A DNA stretch of 64,000 nucleotides from CAZMGG01 sp964565715. Lineage in GTDB: Bacteria; Planctomycetota; UBA1135; UBA2386. Below are positions 7,244 to 16,224 of this stretch, piece by piece. Where the stretch lies: positions 10,456 to 74,455 of the forward strand of contig CAZMGG010000012.1 of assembly GCA_964565715.1 (NCBI GenBank), given 5' to 3'. Position numbers and translations under genes: made by a program. Under the pieces are notes generated by a model. That model was not told the DNA's origin. It saw only the letters and a list, made by a program, of their open reading frames with translations, and ran no database searches. Within the stretch, counting starts at the first letter, position 1; each line of letters begins with the position of its first letter.

Positions 7244-9478
7244 CTACCAGTCCAGCGTCGCCCGCAGCCGGTTGCTCACCGCCAGCCCCGGCGCCAGCGG
7301 GCAGCCGACGTAGGCGTTCTGGAAGGTCGCCCACTGCAGCTCGACGGTGACGCCCAGGAAGCGCGGATCCGACGGCAGCACCACCACCTTCACCGCCTGG
7401 CCGGCGGTGCTCGGCGCGAACTCGAACACCACCGGCGTCACCATCGCGCAGACGCCGCAGGCGAGCCCCGGGCCGGGGAAGCCGATGGCGGCGAACGGGA
7501 TCGCCAGGGGATCGGCACCGAACAGCTGCAGCTCCAGCCGGTCGTTGCCGAGCGCGAACGGGCCGGACAGCACCGCCAGCCCGGCCGGGCCGCAGCCGCC
7601 GCCGAGGTCCTGCACCGGCCCGCCGGGCCCGAGGCTCTCGATCGCCTGCACGCCGATGTCGCTGTCGAAGGTGGTGATGCTCTGGTCGCCGAACACCAGC
7701 AGCCCGTCGTCGGCGGTCAGCGTCGCGTCGCCGGCGACGCGGCCGACCAGCCGCGGCGTGTGCTCGTAGACGTAGCCGGCGCGCCCGTTCAGGTCGATGC
7801 GGAACGAACCGCCGGCGGGCGCGCCGCTGCGCTGCAGGATCGCCGCGCGCACGTCGTCGCGGAACGGCAGCGGATCGCCGGCCTGCCAGCACAGCCCGAA
7901 CTTCGTGCCGAGCAGCGCCACGTCCGGCGCCAGATCGAGCCGGCCGGCGGTGCCGGCCAGGGTCTGCACCGGCCCGAGGCTGGTGACGCCGGCGGGCCCG
8001 ACGGTGAAGGTCCTGCCGCGGATGTCGGTGGCGCTGGGATTGCCGGCTTCCTGCTCCTCCCACGCCACAAGGAACAGGAAGCCGTCGCCGTCCAGCGCCG
8101 GGCTGGCCGCGTCCAGGCTGCCGTTGTGCAGCCACACGCCCGGACCCAGCAGGTTGAGGTCGTGATCGACCACCTGGGCCCGCACCCAGCCGTTGTAGCC
8201 CACGGGCCGGTCCACCCAGGTGACCACGTGCAGGCCGGGATTGCCGCCGGACCGGCTGATCGCCGGTTCGGTGGCGCTGCTGCCGCCGCCGATGGTCACG
8301 ATCGGCCCCAGCCCCGGCTGCAGCCCCTGCTGCACCGCCACCGTGCTGCCGCAGATGCCGTACTGCGCGTCCTGCCAGATCACCAGACAGTCGTCGTCGA
8401 ACGCCGTGGCCTCGCTGCTCACCACCGGCGCGTCCACCGGCCCCGGCCCGGCGATGGTGAACGGCTGGCTGGCCTGGGCCTGCAGGGGTTCCAGCAGCAT
8501 GCCGCTGATGGTGATCGGCCCGTTCGCCTGCGCCTGGTTGCACCAGGCCAGCACGAACGCGCCCACGCCGTTCACCGCGCCGACGCGGATGCTGTCCTCG
8601 TTGCCCGCCTGGTTGATCGCGAACGCGTACTGCAGCGTCAGCCCCGGCCCGTCCCACACCGAACCGACCACGTCGGACACGCCGCCGCCGCTGAACTGGG
8701 TCCAGACGATGCAGAAGCGGTCGCTCCAGCCCTCGTAGGCGACGTCGGGAAAGTCACTGTCGTAGCCGGGCAGCGCCTCGAAGGCCGGGCCGATCAGCGG
8801 GTCCAGCACCAGCGGGTAGGCGGCCGCGTCGACGAACCAGCCCGGCAGCGACAGTTCGAGCTCGTCCCCGGCGTGGCGCAGCATGCCCCTGGTGCGCAGG
8901 CCCCGGGCGTCGATGCCGGTGACCGCGCCGATGGTCACGCCACCGAGCCCCGGCCGCCGCCAGCGCAGGGTGCCGTCGCCGGTGGGTGCGGGCACCAGGT
9001 CGGTGGCGAGCCGCAGCCGCACGACCAGGTCGCCGGTGCCCGGCGGCCGCTGGCCGAAGGTGAAGGTCTGCTCCAGCCCTTCGGGCCGCGCCTCGTAGCG
9101 CTCCACCACCAGCCCGCGGTCGAGGGTGACTGTACGCCGGTCGGTGCGCACCGCGGCGGGCGCCGCCGCCGCCCGCAGCCACACGTCGGTGCCACGATCG
9201 ATGCCGATCAGTTCCAGGGACAGCGGGCAGGTCACCGGCGCCGCCTGGCCCAGGGCCGGCAGGAACGTCAGCCGCTCGCCCTGGAACGTCGCGCGCCAGC
9301 CGTGACCGATCGCCAGGATCTCGTCGGTGCCCGGCGCCACGCAGGCGAACTGCGCCTGCGCCGAGGCCGGCGGCGGCAACGGCCGCGCCGGGGGCTGCTG
9401 GGCTGCGGCGGTGGAGGTCCCCAGGGCCCAGAGGACCCCGAGCACGGACACCGGTGACGAGAAGGGGAGGCGGCGCAT
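7244..9478 (-). CDS. Large secreted protein with C-terminal Cys-containing domain
   Basis: 744 residues from the ATG at 9476-9478, chosen because a signal peptide follows directly (MRRLPFSSPVSVLGVLWALG ... STAAAQQ). An N-terminal beta-rich domain (residues 35-260) includes WRATFQGERLTFLP and a VVERYEARPEGLEQTFTFG strand run. Residues 260-600 contain repeated segments with DDDCLVIWQDAQYG, FLFLVAWEEQEAG and KFGLCWQAG, which look like blades of a propeller reporting on values. The last ~130 residues (from VQDLGGGCGPAGLAVLSGP) are a variant of the C-terminal module shared by other exported proteins here, with LGNDRLELQLFGADP, IGFPGPGLACGVC and a FLGVTVELQWATFQN ending. No enzymatic motif recognised. 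Convergent with the ParA gene, 26 bases apart. Confidence 0.7.
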   Translation of the reverse strand: MRRLPFSSPVSVLGVLWALGTSTAAAQQPPARPLPPPASAQAQFACVAPGTDEILAIGHGWRATFQGERLTFLPALGQAAPVTCPLSLELIGIDRGTDVWLRAAAAPAAVRTDRRTVTLDRGLVVERYEARPEGLEQTFTFGQRPPGTGDLVVRLRLATDLVPAPTGDGTLRWRRPGLGGVTIGAVTGIDARGLRTRGMLRHAGDELELSLPGWFVDAAAYPLVLDPLIGPAFEALPGYDSDFPDVAYEGWSDRFCIVWTQFSGGGVSDVVGSVWDGPGLTLQYAFAINQAGNEDSIRVGAVNGVGAFVLAWCNQAQANGPITISGMLLEPLQAQASQPFTIAGPGPVDAPVVSSEATAFDDDCLVIWQDAQYGICGSTVAVQQGLQPGLGPIVTIGGGSSATEPAISRSGGNPGLHVVTWVDRPVGYNGWVRAQVVDHDLNLLGPGVWLHNGSLDAASPALDGDGFLFLVAWEEQEAGNPSATDIRGRTFTVGPAGVTSLGPVQTLAGTAGRLDLAPDVALLGTKFGLCWQAGDPLPFRDDVRAAILQRSGAPAGGSFRIDLNGRAGYVYEHTPRLVGRVAGDATLTADDGLLVFGDQSITTFDSDIGVQAIESLGPGGPVQDLGGGCGPAGLAVLSGPFALGNDRLELQLFGADPLAIPFAAIGFPGPGLACGVCAMVTPVVFEFAPSTAGQAVKVVVLPSDPRFLGVTVELQWATFQNAYVGCPLAPGLAVSNRLRATLDW

Positions 9479-9662
9479 GTGCGACAGCCGCCCGGGCAGA
9501 CGGCGGAGAAGGCTATCACCTCGCCGACCCTGGGGATGGTGGCCCGGAGCGACCCATGCCAGCGGCTCCTGCCGCATCGCCTGGCTCTTGCCGGTTGACG
9601 AAGGCCCGAACACGGGGGATCGTTTCTGCGCCGTTCCGCGTCGCCGGCGTCGCCTCCCACCC

Positions 9663-10898
9663 GTGTCGTCCCGCACCCTCTGCGTCCTCGTGACCCTCGC
9701 GCTCGGCGCCTGCTCCGGCGGCGGCACGGTTCCGCGCGACGTCGTGGTGCCGCCGCCGACGCCGAAGCGCACGCCGACGTTCCTGTTCTGGGGCCAGTCC
9801 AACATGGAGGGCAGCGCCGCCCTCGACGACCTGCCCGGCATCCTCGACGTCAACGCCGTCGACCCCGGCTGGCTGCGCTTCTACCAGAACAACCTCACCG
9901 ACTTCCGGCCGGACGTCGGCCGCATCGTCCCGCTGGACTTCGCGCCGGAGCGCTACGAGAACCTGCTGCTGACGCCCTACGCGATGCCGATCCACCTCAG
10001 CACGCCGGGCTACGGCGCGCGGCTGCGGCGGTTCGGCCTCGAACTCGGCACGGTGTACCGCCTGGCGGAGCTGCTGCAGGGGCCCGCCCTGCACATCAAG
10101 CTGGCGGTCGGCGGCACCACCGTCGCGCCGCGGCCGGTGTCGCAGCCCGACTACCCCGGCGACTGGTACTGGGTGTGCGCCCACAAGAGCTGGCACCCGT
10201 CGCTGCCGAAGTCGACGGCGCCGTTCACCGCCGCGCCGGTGGACGGCGGCACCAGCCTGCTGCTCGGCGCCGGTCTGATGTACGACCCGGCCAAGAACTG
10301 GGCGCCGAACGCCCACCGCCTGCGGTTCGTCACGTCCGGCGGCAGCTTCGGCCTGATCGCCGGCAACAGCGGCAACGCCCTGCAGGTGCCGATCTGGATG
10401 CCGGTGGAGCCGCCGCCAGGCCCGTACGTCATCGAGCAGCGCACCTTCGAGCCGGCCTCGCTGCTGCGGACCATGATCGAGGACTACGTCGGGGCGGCCG
10501 CGGCGCTCGAGCCGATCGACGTGCGCGGCGTGTTCATCGCCATCGGCGAGTCCGACGCCACCCAGCTCGACACCGCGCTACTGGCCGGCGGCTACCTCGG
10601 CGACTGCATCACCTGGATGCGCGAGCAACTGGTGCGCGACGGTCGCACGACGCTCCAGGCCAACGAGCTGCCGGTGGTGGTCGTGCAGTTGAAGGAGATC
10701 GCCACCTGGCAGTACGCCGCGGAGGCCAACGCCGGCTTCCGCCGGATGGCGGCGTCGATGCCCAACGTCGTCGCGATCGACGGCTCGGCCTACCCCTACG
10801 GCGGCGCCGACGGCGCCGACATCTACCACTACAACGCGCGGGGCGCGATCGACCTCGGTCGCGCCATGGCCGACGCCTGGGCGGCGCTGCGCCGATGA
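9663..10898 (+). CDS. Lipoprotein sialate O-acetylesterase-like (SASA) hydrolase
   Basis: 411 residues from GTG 9663. This start gives a textbook lipoprotein signal (SSRTLCVLVTLALGAC) with lipobox L-G-A-C and a mature N-terminal Cys; longer in-frame readings have no signal. The motif FLFWGQSNMEGSA near residue 40 is the SASA/carbohydrate-esterase signature carrying the nucleophile Ser. The C-terminal GADIYHYNARGAIDLGRAMA supplies the conserved D-x-x-H end of this hydrolase fold, and FIAIGESDATQLD is a middle block. Such enzymes remove O-acetyl groups from sugars. It would sit lipid-anchored outside the cytoplasm. Its stop overlaps the ATG of an acyltransferase by 4 bases, suggesting work on the same polymer. 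Substrate unknown. Confidence 0.8.
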   Translation: MSSRTLCVLVTLALGACSGGGTVPRDVVVPPPTPKRTPTFLFWGQSNMEGSAALDDLPGILDVNAVDPGWLRFYQNNLTDFRPDVGRIVPLDFAPERYENLLLTPYAMPIHLSTPGYGARLRRFGLELGTVYRLAELLQGPALHIKLAVGGTTVAPRPVSQPDYPGDWYWVCAHKSWHPSLPKSTAPFTAAPVDGGTSLLLGAGLMYDPAKNWAPNAHRLRFVTSGGSFGLIAGNSGNALQVPIWMPVEPPPGPYVIEQRTFEPASLLRTMIEDYVGAAAALEPIDVRGVFIAIGESDATQLDTALLAGGYLGDCITWMREQLVRDGRTTLQANELPVVVVQLKEIATWQYAAEANAGFRRMAASMPNVVAIDGSAYPYGGADGADIYHYNARGAIDLGRAMADAWAALRR

Positions 10899-12049
10899 CG
10901 CAGCCGGCGCCGGGGGGCCCGGCGGTGGAACGGCGCGTCTACCTGCCGACCCTCGACGGCCTGCGGGCGGTGGCGGTGCTGCTGGTGATGTGGAGCCACG
11001 TGCCGATCACCACCCAGGGCTACCCTGGCTGGCTGATCACGGCGCAGGCGGCGATCGCGCCGGGCTACCTCGGCGTCGACCTGTTCTTCGTGCTGAGCGG
11101 CTTCCTGATCACCCGCATCCTGCTGGTGGAACGCGACGCCGGGCGGCCGCTGCGCTGGTTCCTGCTGCGGCGGTTGCTGCGCATCTTCCCGATCTACTAC
11201 CTGCTGCTGCTGGTGATGTCGGTGGTGCGGCCGGGTCCGGAGCTGCCGTGGTGCGCGCTGTACCTGGCCAACTTCTGGCTGCCGTTCCAGCAGGTCCACA
11301 CGCCGCTGCAGCACACCTGGTCCCTCTGCGTCGAAGAGCACTTCTACCTGCTGTGGCCGCTGTGCGTGGCGTTCCTGCCCGGAGCGGCGGCCCGGCGCGT
11401 GCTGCTGTGGCTGGTGCTGCCCGGCGCGGTCGGCGCGGCGGTGCTGGCCTGCGCCACCATGGATCCGGCGGTGACGCCGACCTTCGTGCAGTACGCCTCC
11501 TGCTTCCGCTTCCTGTCGCTGGGTGCCGGCTGCGTGCTGGCCTTCGCCGAGGCGGCGCGGGCCCGGGAGGGCGCCACCGGCCCGTTCACGTCGGTCCGGT
11601 TCGGCCGCGGCCAGCTCCTGGCGCTGGCCCTGGGGCTGCTCGGCGCCGCCTACCTGGTCTCGCAGAACCACGTCTACCTGCTGCTGCCGACCCGCTACAC
11701 GCTGGTCTTCGACCACACCGCGGTGCCGCCGCTGCTGTCGCCGATCTGGGCGCCGGTGCTGGGGCTGGTGGCGTCGTGCCTCTGCAGCACCGGCGTGCTG
11801 CTGCTGGTGGTGACCTTCGCCGGCCGCTGGTCGCCGTTCCGGCTGCTGGCCACCGCCCCCCTGCGCGGGCTCGGCCGCATCTCGTACGGGGTGTACCTGT
11901 ACCACTTCCCGGTCTACCACTGGCTGCTGCCGCCGGCGCCGACGGCGTGGCAGGTGGCGCAGGCCGCCGGGACCACCATCCTGATCGCCACGATCTCCTA
12001 CCTCGCGATCGAACGGCCGCTGCTGCAGCGGGCCGCGCGCTACCGCTGA
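10895..12049 (+). CDS. Acyltransferase 3 family (OafA/YrhL-like) membrane protein
   Basis: 384 residues from the ATG in an ATGA overlap with the esterase. The start YLPTLDGLRAVAVLLVMWSH, GYLGVDLFFVLSGFLITRIL and HTWSLCVEEHFYLLWPL are the hallmark blocks of acyltransferase-3 proteins, with the essential His in the first helix (MWSH) and R-x-x-R-I-F-P-I-Y-Y after helix 3. About ten membrane segments are visible, ending with GRISYGVYLYHFPVYHWLLP and the YLAIERPLL tail. These enzymes move acetyl or other acyl groups across the membrane onto sugars of envelope polysaccharides. No SGNH domain is attached. It ends 18 bases before the convergent DUF3817 gene. Confidence 0.92.
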   Translation: MTQPAPGGPAVERRVYLPTLDGLRAVAVLLVMWSHVPITTQGYPGWLITAQAAIAPGYLGVDLFFVLSGFLITRILLVERDAGRPLRWFLLRRLLRIFPIYYLLLLVMSVVRPGPELPWCALYLANFWLPFQQVHTPLQHTWSLCVEEHFYLLWPLCVAFLPGAAARRVLLWLVLPGAVGAAVLACATMDPAVTPTFVQYASCFRFLSLGAGCVLAFAEAARAREGATGPFTSVRFGRGQLLALALGLLGAAYLVSQNHVYLLLPTRYTLVFDHTAVPPLLSPIWAPVLGLVASCLCSTGVLLLVVTFAGRWSPFRLLATAPLRGLGRISYGVYLYHFPVYHWLLPPAPTAWQVAQAAGTTILIATISYLAIERPLLQRAARYR

Positions 12050-12067
12050 GCAACGCGCTCGCCGCGG

Positions 12068-12373
12068 TCACTCGGGCCAGGTCGCCCGCCAGGACCGCAT
12101 GCGGCGGTCCATGACGAACGGCACCACCGGCAGCAGCGACGCGACGAACACCGCCAGCAGGCGCTGCAACGGCCAGCGCCCCTGCCGCCAGACCGCGAAC
12201 AGCGCCCAGGCGAACGCGACGAACAGCACGCCGTGCACCAGGCCCACCACGGTCACCGCCCGCGGCATGCCGGCCAGGTACTTGAGCGGCATGGCGACGC
12301 CCAGCAGCAGCAGGTAGCTCACCGCCTCGGCCAGCGCCACGCGGCGCAGCCGTTCCACCGGATGGGCCGTCAC
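12068..12373 (-). CDS. DUF3817-like small membrane protein
   Basis: 101 residues from GTG 12371-12373; the GTG overlaps the stop of the protease gene (GTGA), which fixes the start. Three predicted membrane helices are visible (AEAVSYLLLLGVAMPLKYL, VVGLVHGVLFVAFAWALFAV, LLAVFVASLLPVVPFVMDRR). The pattern R-R-V-A-L-A-E-A-x-S-Y-L-x-L followed by MPLKY and G-x-x-H-G matches DUF3817, an integral membrane domain of unknown role. Last gene of the zinc-ribbon/protease operon; coupling suggests co-production with the protease. Confidence 0.75.
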   Translation of the reverse strand: MTAHPVERLRRVALAEAVSYLLLLGVAMPLKYLAGMPRAVTVVGLVHGVLFVAFAWALFAVWRQGRWPLQRLLAVFVASLLPVVPFVMDRRMRSWRATWPE

Positions 12374-15189
12374 CAGAACAACCGCTTCGCCAGGAGGTCC
12401 ACCACCACGATCGCCGAGTCGCGGTGCAGCCAGCAGCGGAACCTGGTCCCCTCGTAGGAGCCGAGCTGCTGGTCCTGGAACAGGTCCTGGACCTCGCGGG
12501 CCGTGGCGAAGCGACGCAGCGCGCTGCGCCCGCCGCCTTCGCCGGCCAGCTCGCAGGCGAGCAGCAGGTCGCCGGGCCGCACGTCCGTGCCCTCGGGCTG
12601 GCGGCCGGCCCACACCGCGGTCACCCGCAACACCGACTCCGGCACGCCGGCCGGCTCGGCGTCGGCCCGACCGGTGAAGCGACGGTGCAGGGCCCGGGCC
12701 GCCGTCCGCAGCAGATCCGGCTCGGCGGCGAACGGGATCTCCTCGAGCTGCAGGCCGGCGTGGCGGATCACCGCCCAGACGCTGGCCGGCAGGGGGGCCA
12801 CCCGCACGGTCCGTTCCTCGTCACCGCGCCGCAGGCGCAGATCCAGGTCGCGGCCGGGCTCGGCCCGCAGCAGGGCGAGGGCGAAGGCCGGGCTCCAGGA
12901 CAGCTCCGTGCCATCCAGGGCCAGCAGGCGGTCGCCCGCCTGCACGCCGGCGCGACCGGCGGGACCCTCGGCGTCCACCGACAGGACGCCGACCGCGCCA
13001 TCGGCGTCGATCACGCGCAGCCCGAGATTCGGCGAACGGAGCTTCTCGGCGGTGAGCAGGAGCCCGAGTACCTGCCGGCGCACGTGGTCGACGGGGATCG
13101 CGTAGCCGCGCGAGCCGAGCCCGGAGCTGCCCGCCGAGTTGATGCCGATCAGGCGGCCGTCCAGGTCGAGCAGGGCGCCGCCGCTGTTGCCACCGTTGAT
13201 CGCCGCATCGGTCTCGATCAGGTTCTCCAGCTTCGCCCAGCGGCCGCGCACCTTGATGCCCTGGTCGACGCCGCAGACCACGCCGGCGGTCACCGTGTTG
13301 GCGAGACCATGCGGGTTGCCGATCGCCACGGCGCCGCTGCCGACCTGCAACGCCGCCGAGTGACCGAGTTCGACCGCCGGCAGCGTCTCGCCGGGCGCCA
13401 CCTCGAGCTGCAGCAGGGCCAGGTCGTCCTCCCGGCTGATCGACAGCACCCGGCAGGCGCGCTGGCGGCCGTCGAAGTGGCGCACGTGCACGACGTGGTC
13501 GGGCTTCGCCGCGCCGTCGTGGCCCACCGCGTCGCCGACCACGTGCCAGTTGGTGATGGCGAGCCCGCCGGGCGTGATGATCACGCCGGAGCCCAGGCTC
13601 TCGCCGCGGATCTCGGCGGTGGCGACGTCGGCGAACGGGTTCTGCTCGAGGTCCTTCTGCGCCGACGTGCGGCTGACGTAGACGTTCAGCATCGCCGGTC
13701 CGCTGCGCGCCACCACCGCCTGCACCGCCGAGGCCGCCGGCCGCTCGCCTCCTGCCGCCGGCAGCTCGCCCAACTCGGCGCGGAAGATGCCGCGCAGCGC
13801 ATCGCTGCCGATGGCGGTGGACAGGTTGCTCTCGGTCTTCGCCTCGGATCCGCGCATGGCGAACGCCACCTCGATCGGATCGAGGGCGCCGCCGTCGACG
13901 ATGCCGAGGACCGCGCCGGCCAGGTCGACCAGGGCGCCGCCGGCGTTCTGGTTGCCGAGGTCGGCGTCGGCCTGCACCCGGCCGCCGCGCCGATGCGCCG
14001 ACAGCACGCCCTGCCGCACGGTCAGCACCCCGTCGGGCCGGCCGAACGCGAGCACGGTCTCCCCCGGCCGCGCCGCCGCCGACCGGCCGAGACGGAGCGG
14101 CTGCAGCTCCAGCTCCGCGGGCAGCTCGCAGCGGAGCAGGGCCAGGTTGGTGGGCGCATCGGCGCGCAGCAGCTTCGCCGGCAGCACACGGCCGTCGTGA
14201 AGGCGCACCTTGGCGGCGTCGCGACCGCGCAGCACGTGGGCATTCGTCACGACCAGCCCATCCGCCGACAAGACGACGCCGGAACCGACGCCGGGGCGGC
14301 GCGCCTTGCCCTCGGGCTCCCGCGGCATCGGCGGCGCGTCGTCGCCGGCCCAGACCCCGACGATGCCCGGCGCCGCCATGGCCGCGAGCTGCGCCTGCGG
14401 CGGCGGCTGCGGCATGCCGAGGTCGGCGACGGCCCGCAGGTGCGCCGCGAAGGCGCGCCGGATCGCGTGGCCGGCGACCGCGCAGCCATAGCTGGTGGTC
14501 TGCAGTTCCTGCAGGGTCGGCTCGCTGACCTCACGAGCGACGTTGGCGCTGCTGCACAGGCCGGCGAACCGGCCCTGGCTGTCCACCAGCACGCCACCGT
14601 CGGCCCGGGCGTCCATCCGGGCATCGCACAGCACCAGGTCCGCGCGCGGCAGTGTCCGCGTGCCGACCCGCACGTCACAGCCGGCCTCGGCCAGCACGCC
14701 GGCGAAGGCGAAGAACTCGCCCTGGCCGGGCCGCGCCAGCACGAAGGCCGGCGTGCCGGGGCGCGGCGCCTCCCGGGCGAAGCCGAGGCTCCCACCGACG
14801 CCGCCCTCCTGCAGCGGCAGCCGCAGCAGGCACAGGCCGGTGGGCTCGTCGGTGGCCACCAGTTCGGCGGGCTGCGCCTTGCCGTCACGTTCCACGACGA
14901 TGCGCTTGTCGCTGGCGCCGATGGCCTCGGCCACCAGGGCATGCCAGGTCACCACCAGCCCCGAGGCATCGATCAGGGCACCGGTGCCCGGCCGCTCGAT
15001 CGCGAACGGCGTGCGGGCGCCGGTCACCTCGACGTAGACCCGGACCACGCCCTTCCCCGCCTGCTGCACGACGGTGCGACCGACGTCGGCGGCGGCCGCG
15101 GCCGGCGGCGGCGTCAGCAGCGAAGGGTGCACGGGACCCTGCGCCGGCAGCAGCGCGCCGGCACAGCCGAGCCACAGGAGCAGCCGCAC
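12370..15189 (-). CDS. Exported HtrA-like protein with three trypsin-fold modules and PDZ
   Basis: 939 residues from GTG 15189, two bases after the previous stop, with a signal peptide (RLLLWLGCAGALLPAQ). Three trypsin-like modules follow. Module 1 (about 35-275) keeps His83 (LVVTWHALV) but has TGLCLL where the Asp is expected and DGGVLVDSQG in place of the Ser site. Module 2 (about 290-450) keeps His318 (LVVTNAHVL) but has NQNAGGALVD with Ala416 at the Ser position. Module 3 (about 505-710) has a full triad: His549 (ITNWHVV), Asp589 (EDDLALLQ) and Ser669 (NGGNSGGALLD). A PDZ domain follows (GVLSVDAEGPAGRAGVQAGD), then ~120 C-terminal residues. Typical HtrA proteins have one protease domain and act in envelope quality control. 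Downstream DUF3817 gene overlaps by 4 bases. Confidence 0.9.
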   Translation of the reverse strand: MRLLLWLGCAGALLPAQGPVHPSLLTPPPAAAAADVGRTVVQQAGKGVVRVYVEVTGARTPFAIERPGTGALIDASGLVVTWHALVAEAIGASDKRIVVERDGKAQPAELVATDEPTGLCLLRLPLQEGGVGGSLGFAREAPRPGTPAFVLARPGQGEFFAFAGVLAEAGCDVRVGTRTLPRADLVLCDARMDARADGGVLVDSQGRFAGLCSSANVAREVSEPTLQELQTTSYGCAVAGHAIRRAFAAHLRAVADLGMPQPPPQAQLAAMAAPGIVGVWAGDDAPPMPREPEGKARRPGVGSGVVLSADGLVVTNAHVLRGRDAAKVRLHDGRVLPAKLLRADAPTNLALLRCELPAELELQPLRLGRSAAARPGETVLAFGRPDGVLTVRQGVLSAHRRGGRVQADADLGNQNAGGALVDLAGAVLGIVDGGALDPIEVAFAMRGSEAKTESNLSTAIGSDALRGIFRAELGELPAAGGERPAASAVQAVVARSGPAMLNVYVSRTSAQKDLEQNPFADVATAEIRGESLGSGVIITPGGLAITNWHVVGDAVGHDGAAKPDHVVHVRHFDGRQRACRVLSISREDDLALLQLEVAPGETLPAVELGHSAALQVGSGAVAIGNPHGLANTVTAGVVCGVDQGIKVRGRWAKLENLIETDAAINGGNSGGALLDLDGRLIGINSAGSSGLGSRGYAIPVDHVRRQVLGLLLTAEKLRSPNLGLRVIDADGAVGVLSVDAEGPAGRAGVQAGDRLLALDGTELSWSPAFALALLRAEPGRDLDLRLRRGDEERTVRVAPLPASVWAVIRHAGLQLEEIPFAAEPDLLRTAARALHRRFTGRADAEPAGVPESVLRVTAVWAGRQPEGTDVRPGDLLLACELAGEGGGRSALRRFATAREVQDLFQDQQLGSYEGTRFRCWLHRDSAIVVVDLLAKRLFW

Positions 15190-15191
15190 CC

Positions 15192-16079
15192 CTACTTGTC
15201 CTTCTTCTCGGCCAGCACCTTCTCGTTGTGCTCGGCCCTGGCGATGCAAAGGTCCAGCAGGCGGAGCTGGAACTTCAGGTAGTACTCGTGGCACTGCTTG
15301 GTGCGCTTCAGCGAGTTGGCCTCGCGCTCCTCGTGGCCGACCCAGACCTCGCCCTTGAAGATGGCCTTCATGCGGTCGTCGAGGTCCTTCTGGCACAGCT
15401 TGAGGGCCGGCAGCACCCCGGTCGCCTTCTGCAGCAGCTTGGGGTAGTCCTTGACGTCCTTGCGGGCCTTCGGCGACGGCTCCCAGGCCGACACCGCCGC
15501 CAGCACCTCGGCGACGTCCTCGCGCGCCTTCTTCAGCGTCGCACTGTCGGCCTCGCCGACGCTCGGCTTGAGCTTCGGCGCCGGCACCTTGCGGGCCCCC
15601 TTGCAGACGCCGCAGCGCCAGCCGCCGTCACCCTTGCAGGCGACGCAGTCCTTGATCTTGTCGCCGCCGCCCTCGACCTTGCTGCCGCCGCGGCCGCCGC
15701 AGACGTCGCAGGGAAACACGCCGGCGCCGAAGCAACCCGGGCACAGCGACCACTGCAGCGGATCGAGCAGCTGCCCCTCGCCGGCGCAGGCCCGGCACGG
15801 CGCCTTCTTGGTCATGTTGCACTCCAGGCACTTCGTGTGCCCGTCCATGCCGTTGCAGTGCACGCAGATGGTGGTCTTGGTGGCAACGCAGGTCGGGCAG
15901 TTCTGGTGGAACTCGTCCCACTGCTTCAGGCCCTGGTCGTCGTCCTTGGTCGGCCGTTCCCAGACATCGGGCACCAGGTACTTGATCTCGACCTTCGGCA
16001 CCTGCGCGTTGGCATCGCGGGGAGCGAGGCCGGCCACCAGCAGCGACACGGCGAACAGGAAGAAGGCGCGTAGGGTCAT
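15192..16079 (-). CDS. Exported Cys-rich zinc-ribbon (DnaJ-type CxxCxGxG) protein
   Basis: 295 residues from ATG 16079. A signal peptide (LRAFFLFAVSLLVAGLAP, cut near ANAQ) precedes a Cys-rich region, residues about 58-160, with at least eight C-x-x-C pairs: CPTC, CVHCNG, CLEC, CRACAGEG, CPGCFGAG, CDVCGGRGG, CVACKGDGG, CGVCKGAR. Several match the DnaJ zinc-finger form C-x-x-C-x-G-x-G. The C-terminal third (from ADSATLKKAREDVAEVL) is charged and helical, ending in KVLAEKKDK. DnaJ-type fingers are normally cytoplasmic, so an exported copy is unusual; it could bind metal or unfolded proteins. First gene of an operon with the triple trypsin-like protein, two bases upstream, which fits an envelope protein-quality role (inference). 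Confidence 0.8.
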   Translation of the reverse strand: MTLRAFFLFAVSLLVAGLAPRDANAQVPKVEIKYLVPDVWERPTKDDDQGLKQWDEFHQNCPTCVATKTTICVHCNGMDGHTKCLECNMTKKAPCRACAGEGQLLDPLQWSLCPGCFGAGVFPCDVCGGRGGSKVEGGGDKIKDCVACKGDGGWRCGVCKGARKVPAPKLKPSVGEADSATLKKAREDVAEVLAAVSAWEPSPKARKDVKDYPKLLQKATGVLPALKLCQKDLDDRMKAIFKGEVWVGHEEREANSLKRTKQCHEYYLKFQLRLLDLCIARAEHNEKVLAEKKDK

Positions 16080-16224
16080 GGTTGCCTCGGGAAGGAGGAG
16101 CGGGCCAAGGATAGGGCCCCCGCCTCCGCCGATCACCCCCGTTGTCGGGCCCAGGGCGACGGCTATGCTCCCCCGCGCCTGCCCGCGATTGGGCCACGAC
16201 CCAGGCCCGGAAACGCACCCCTGC

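Noticed and set aside
12424..15282. A 952-codon plus-strand frame over the protease gene
   Set aside because: Antisense of the triple trypsin gene, with no domain evidence.
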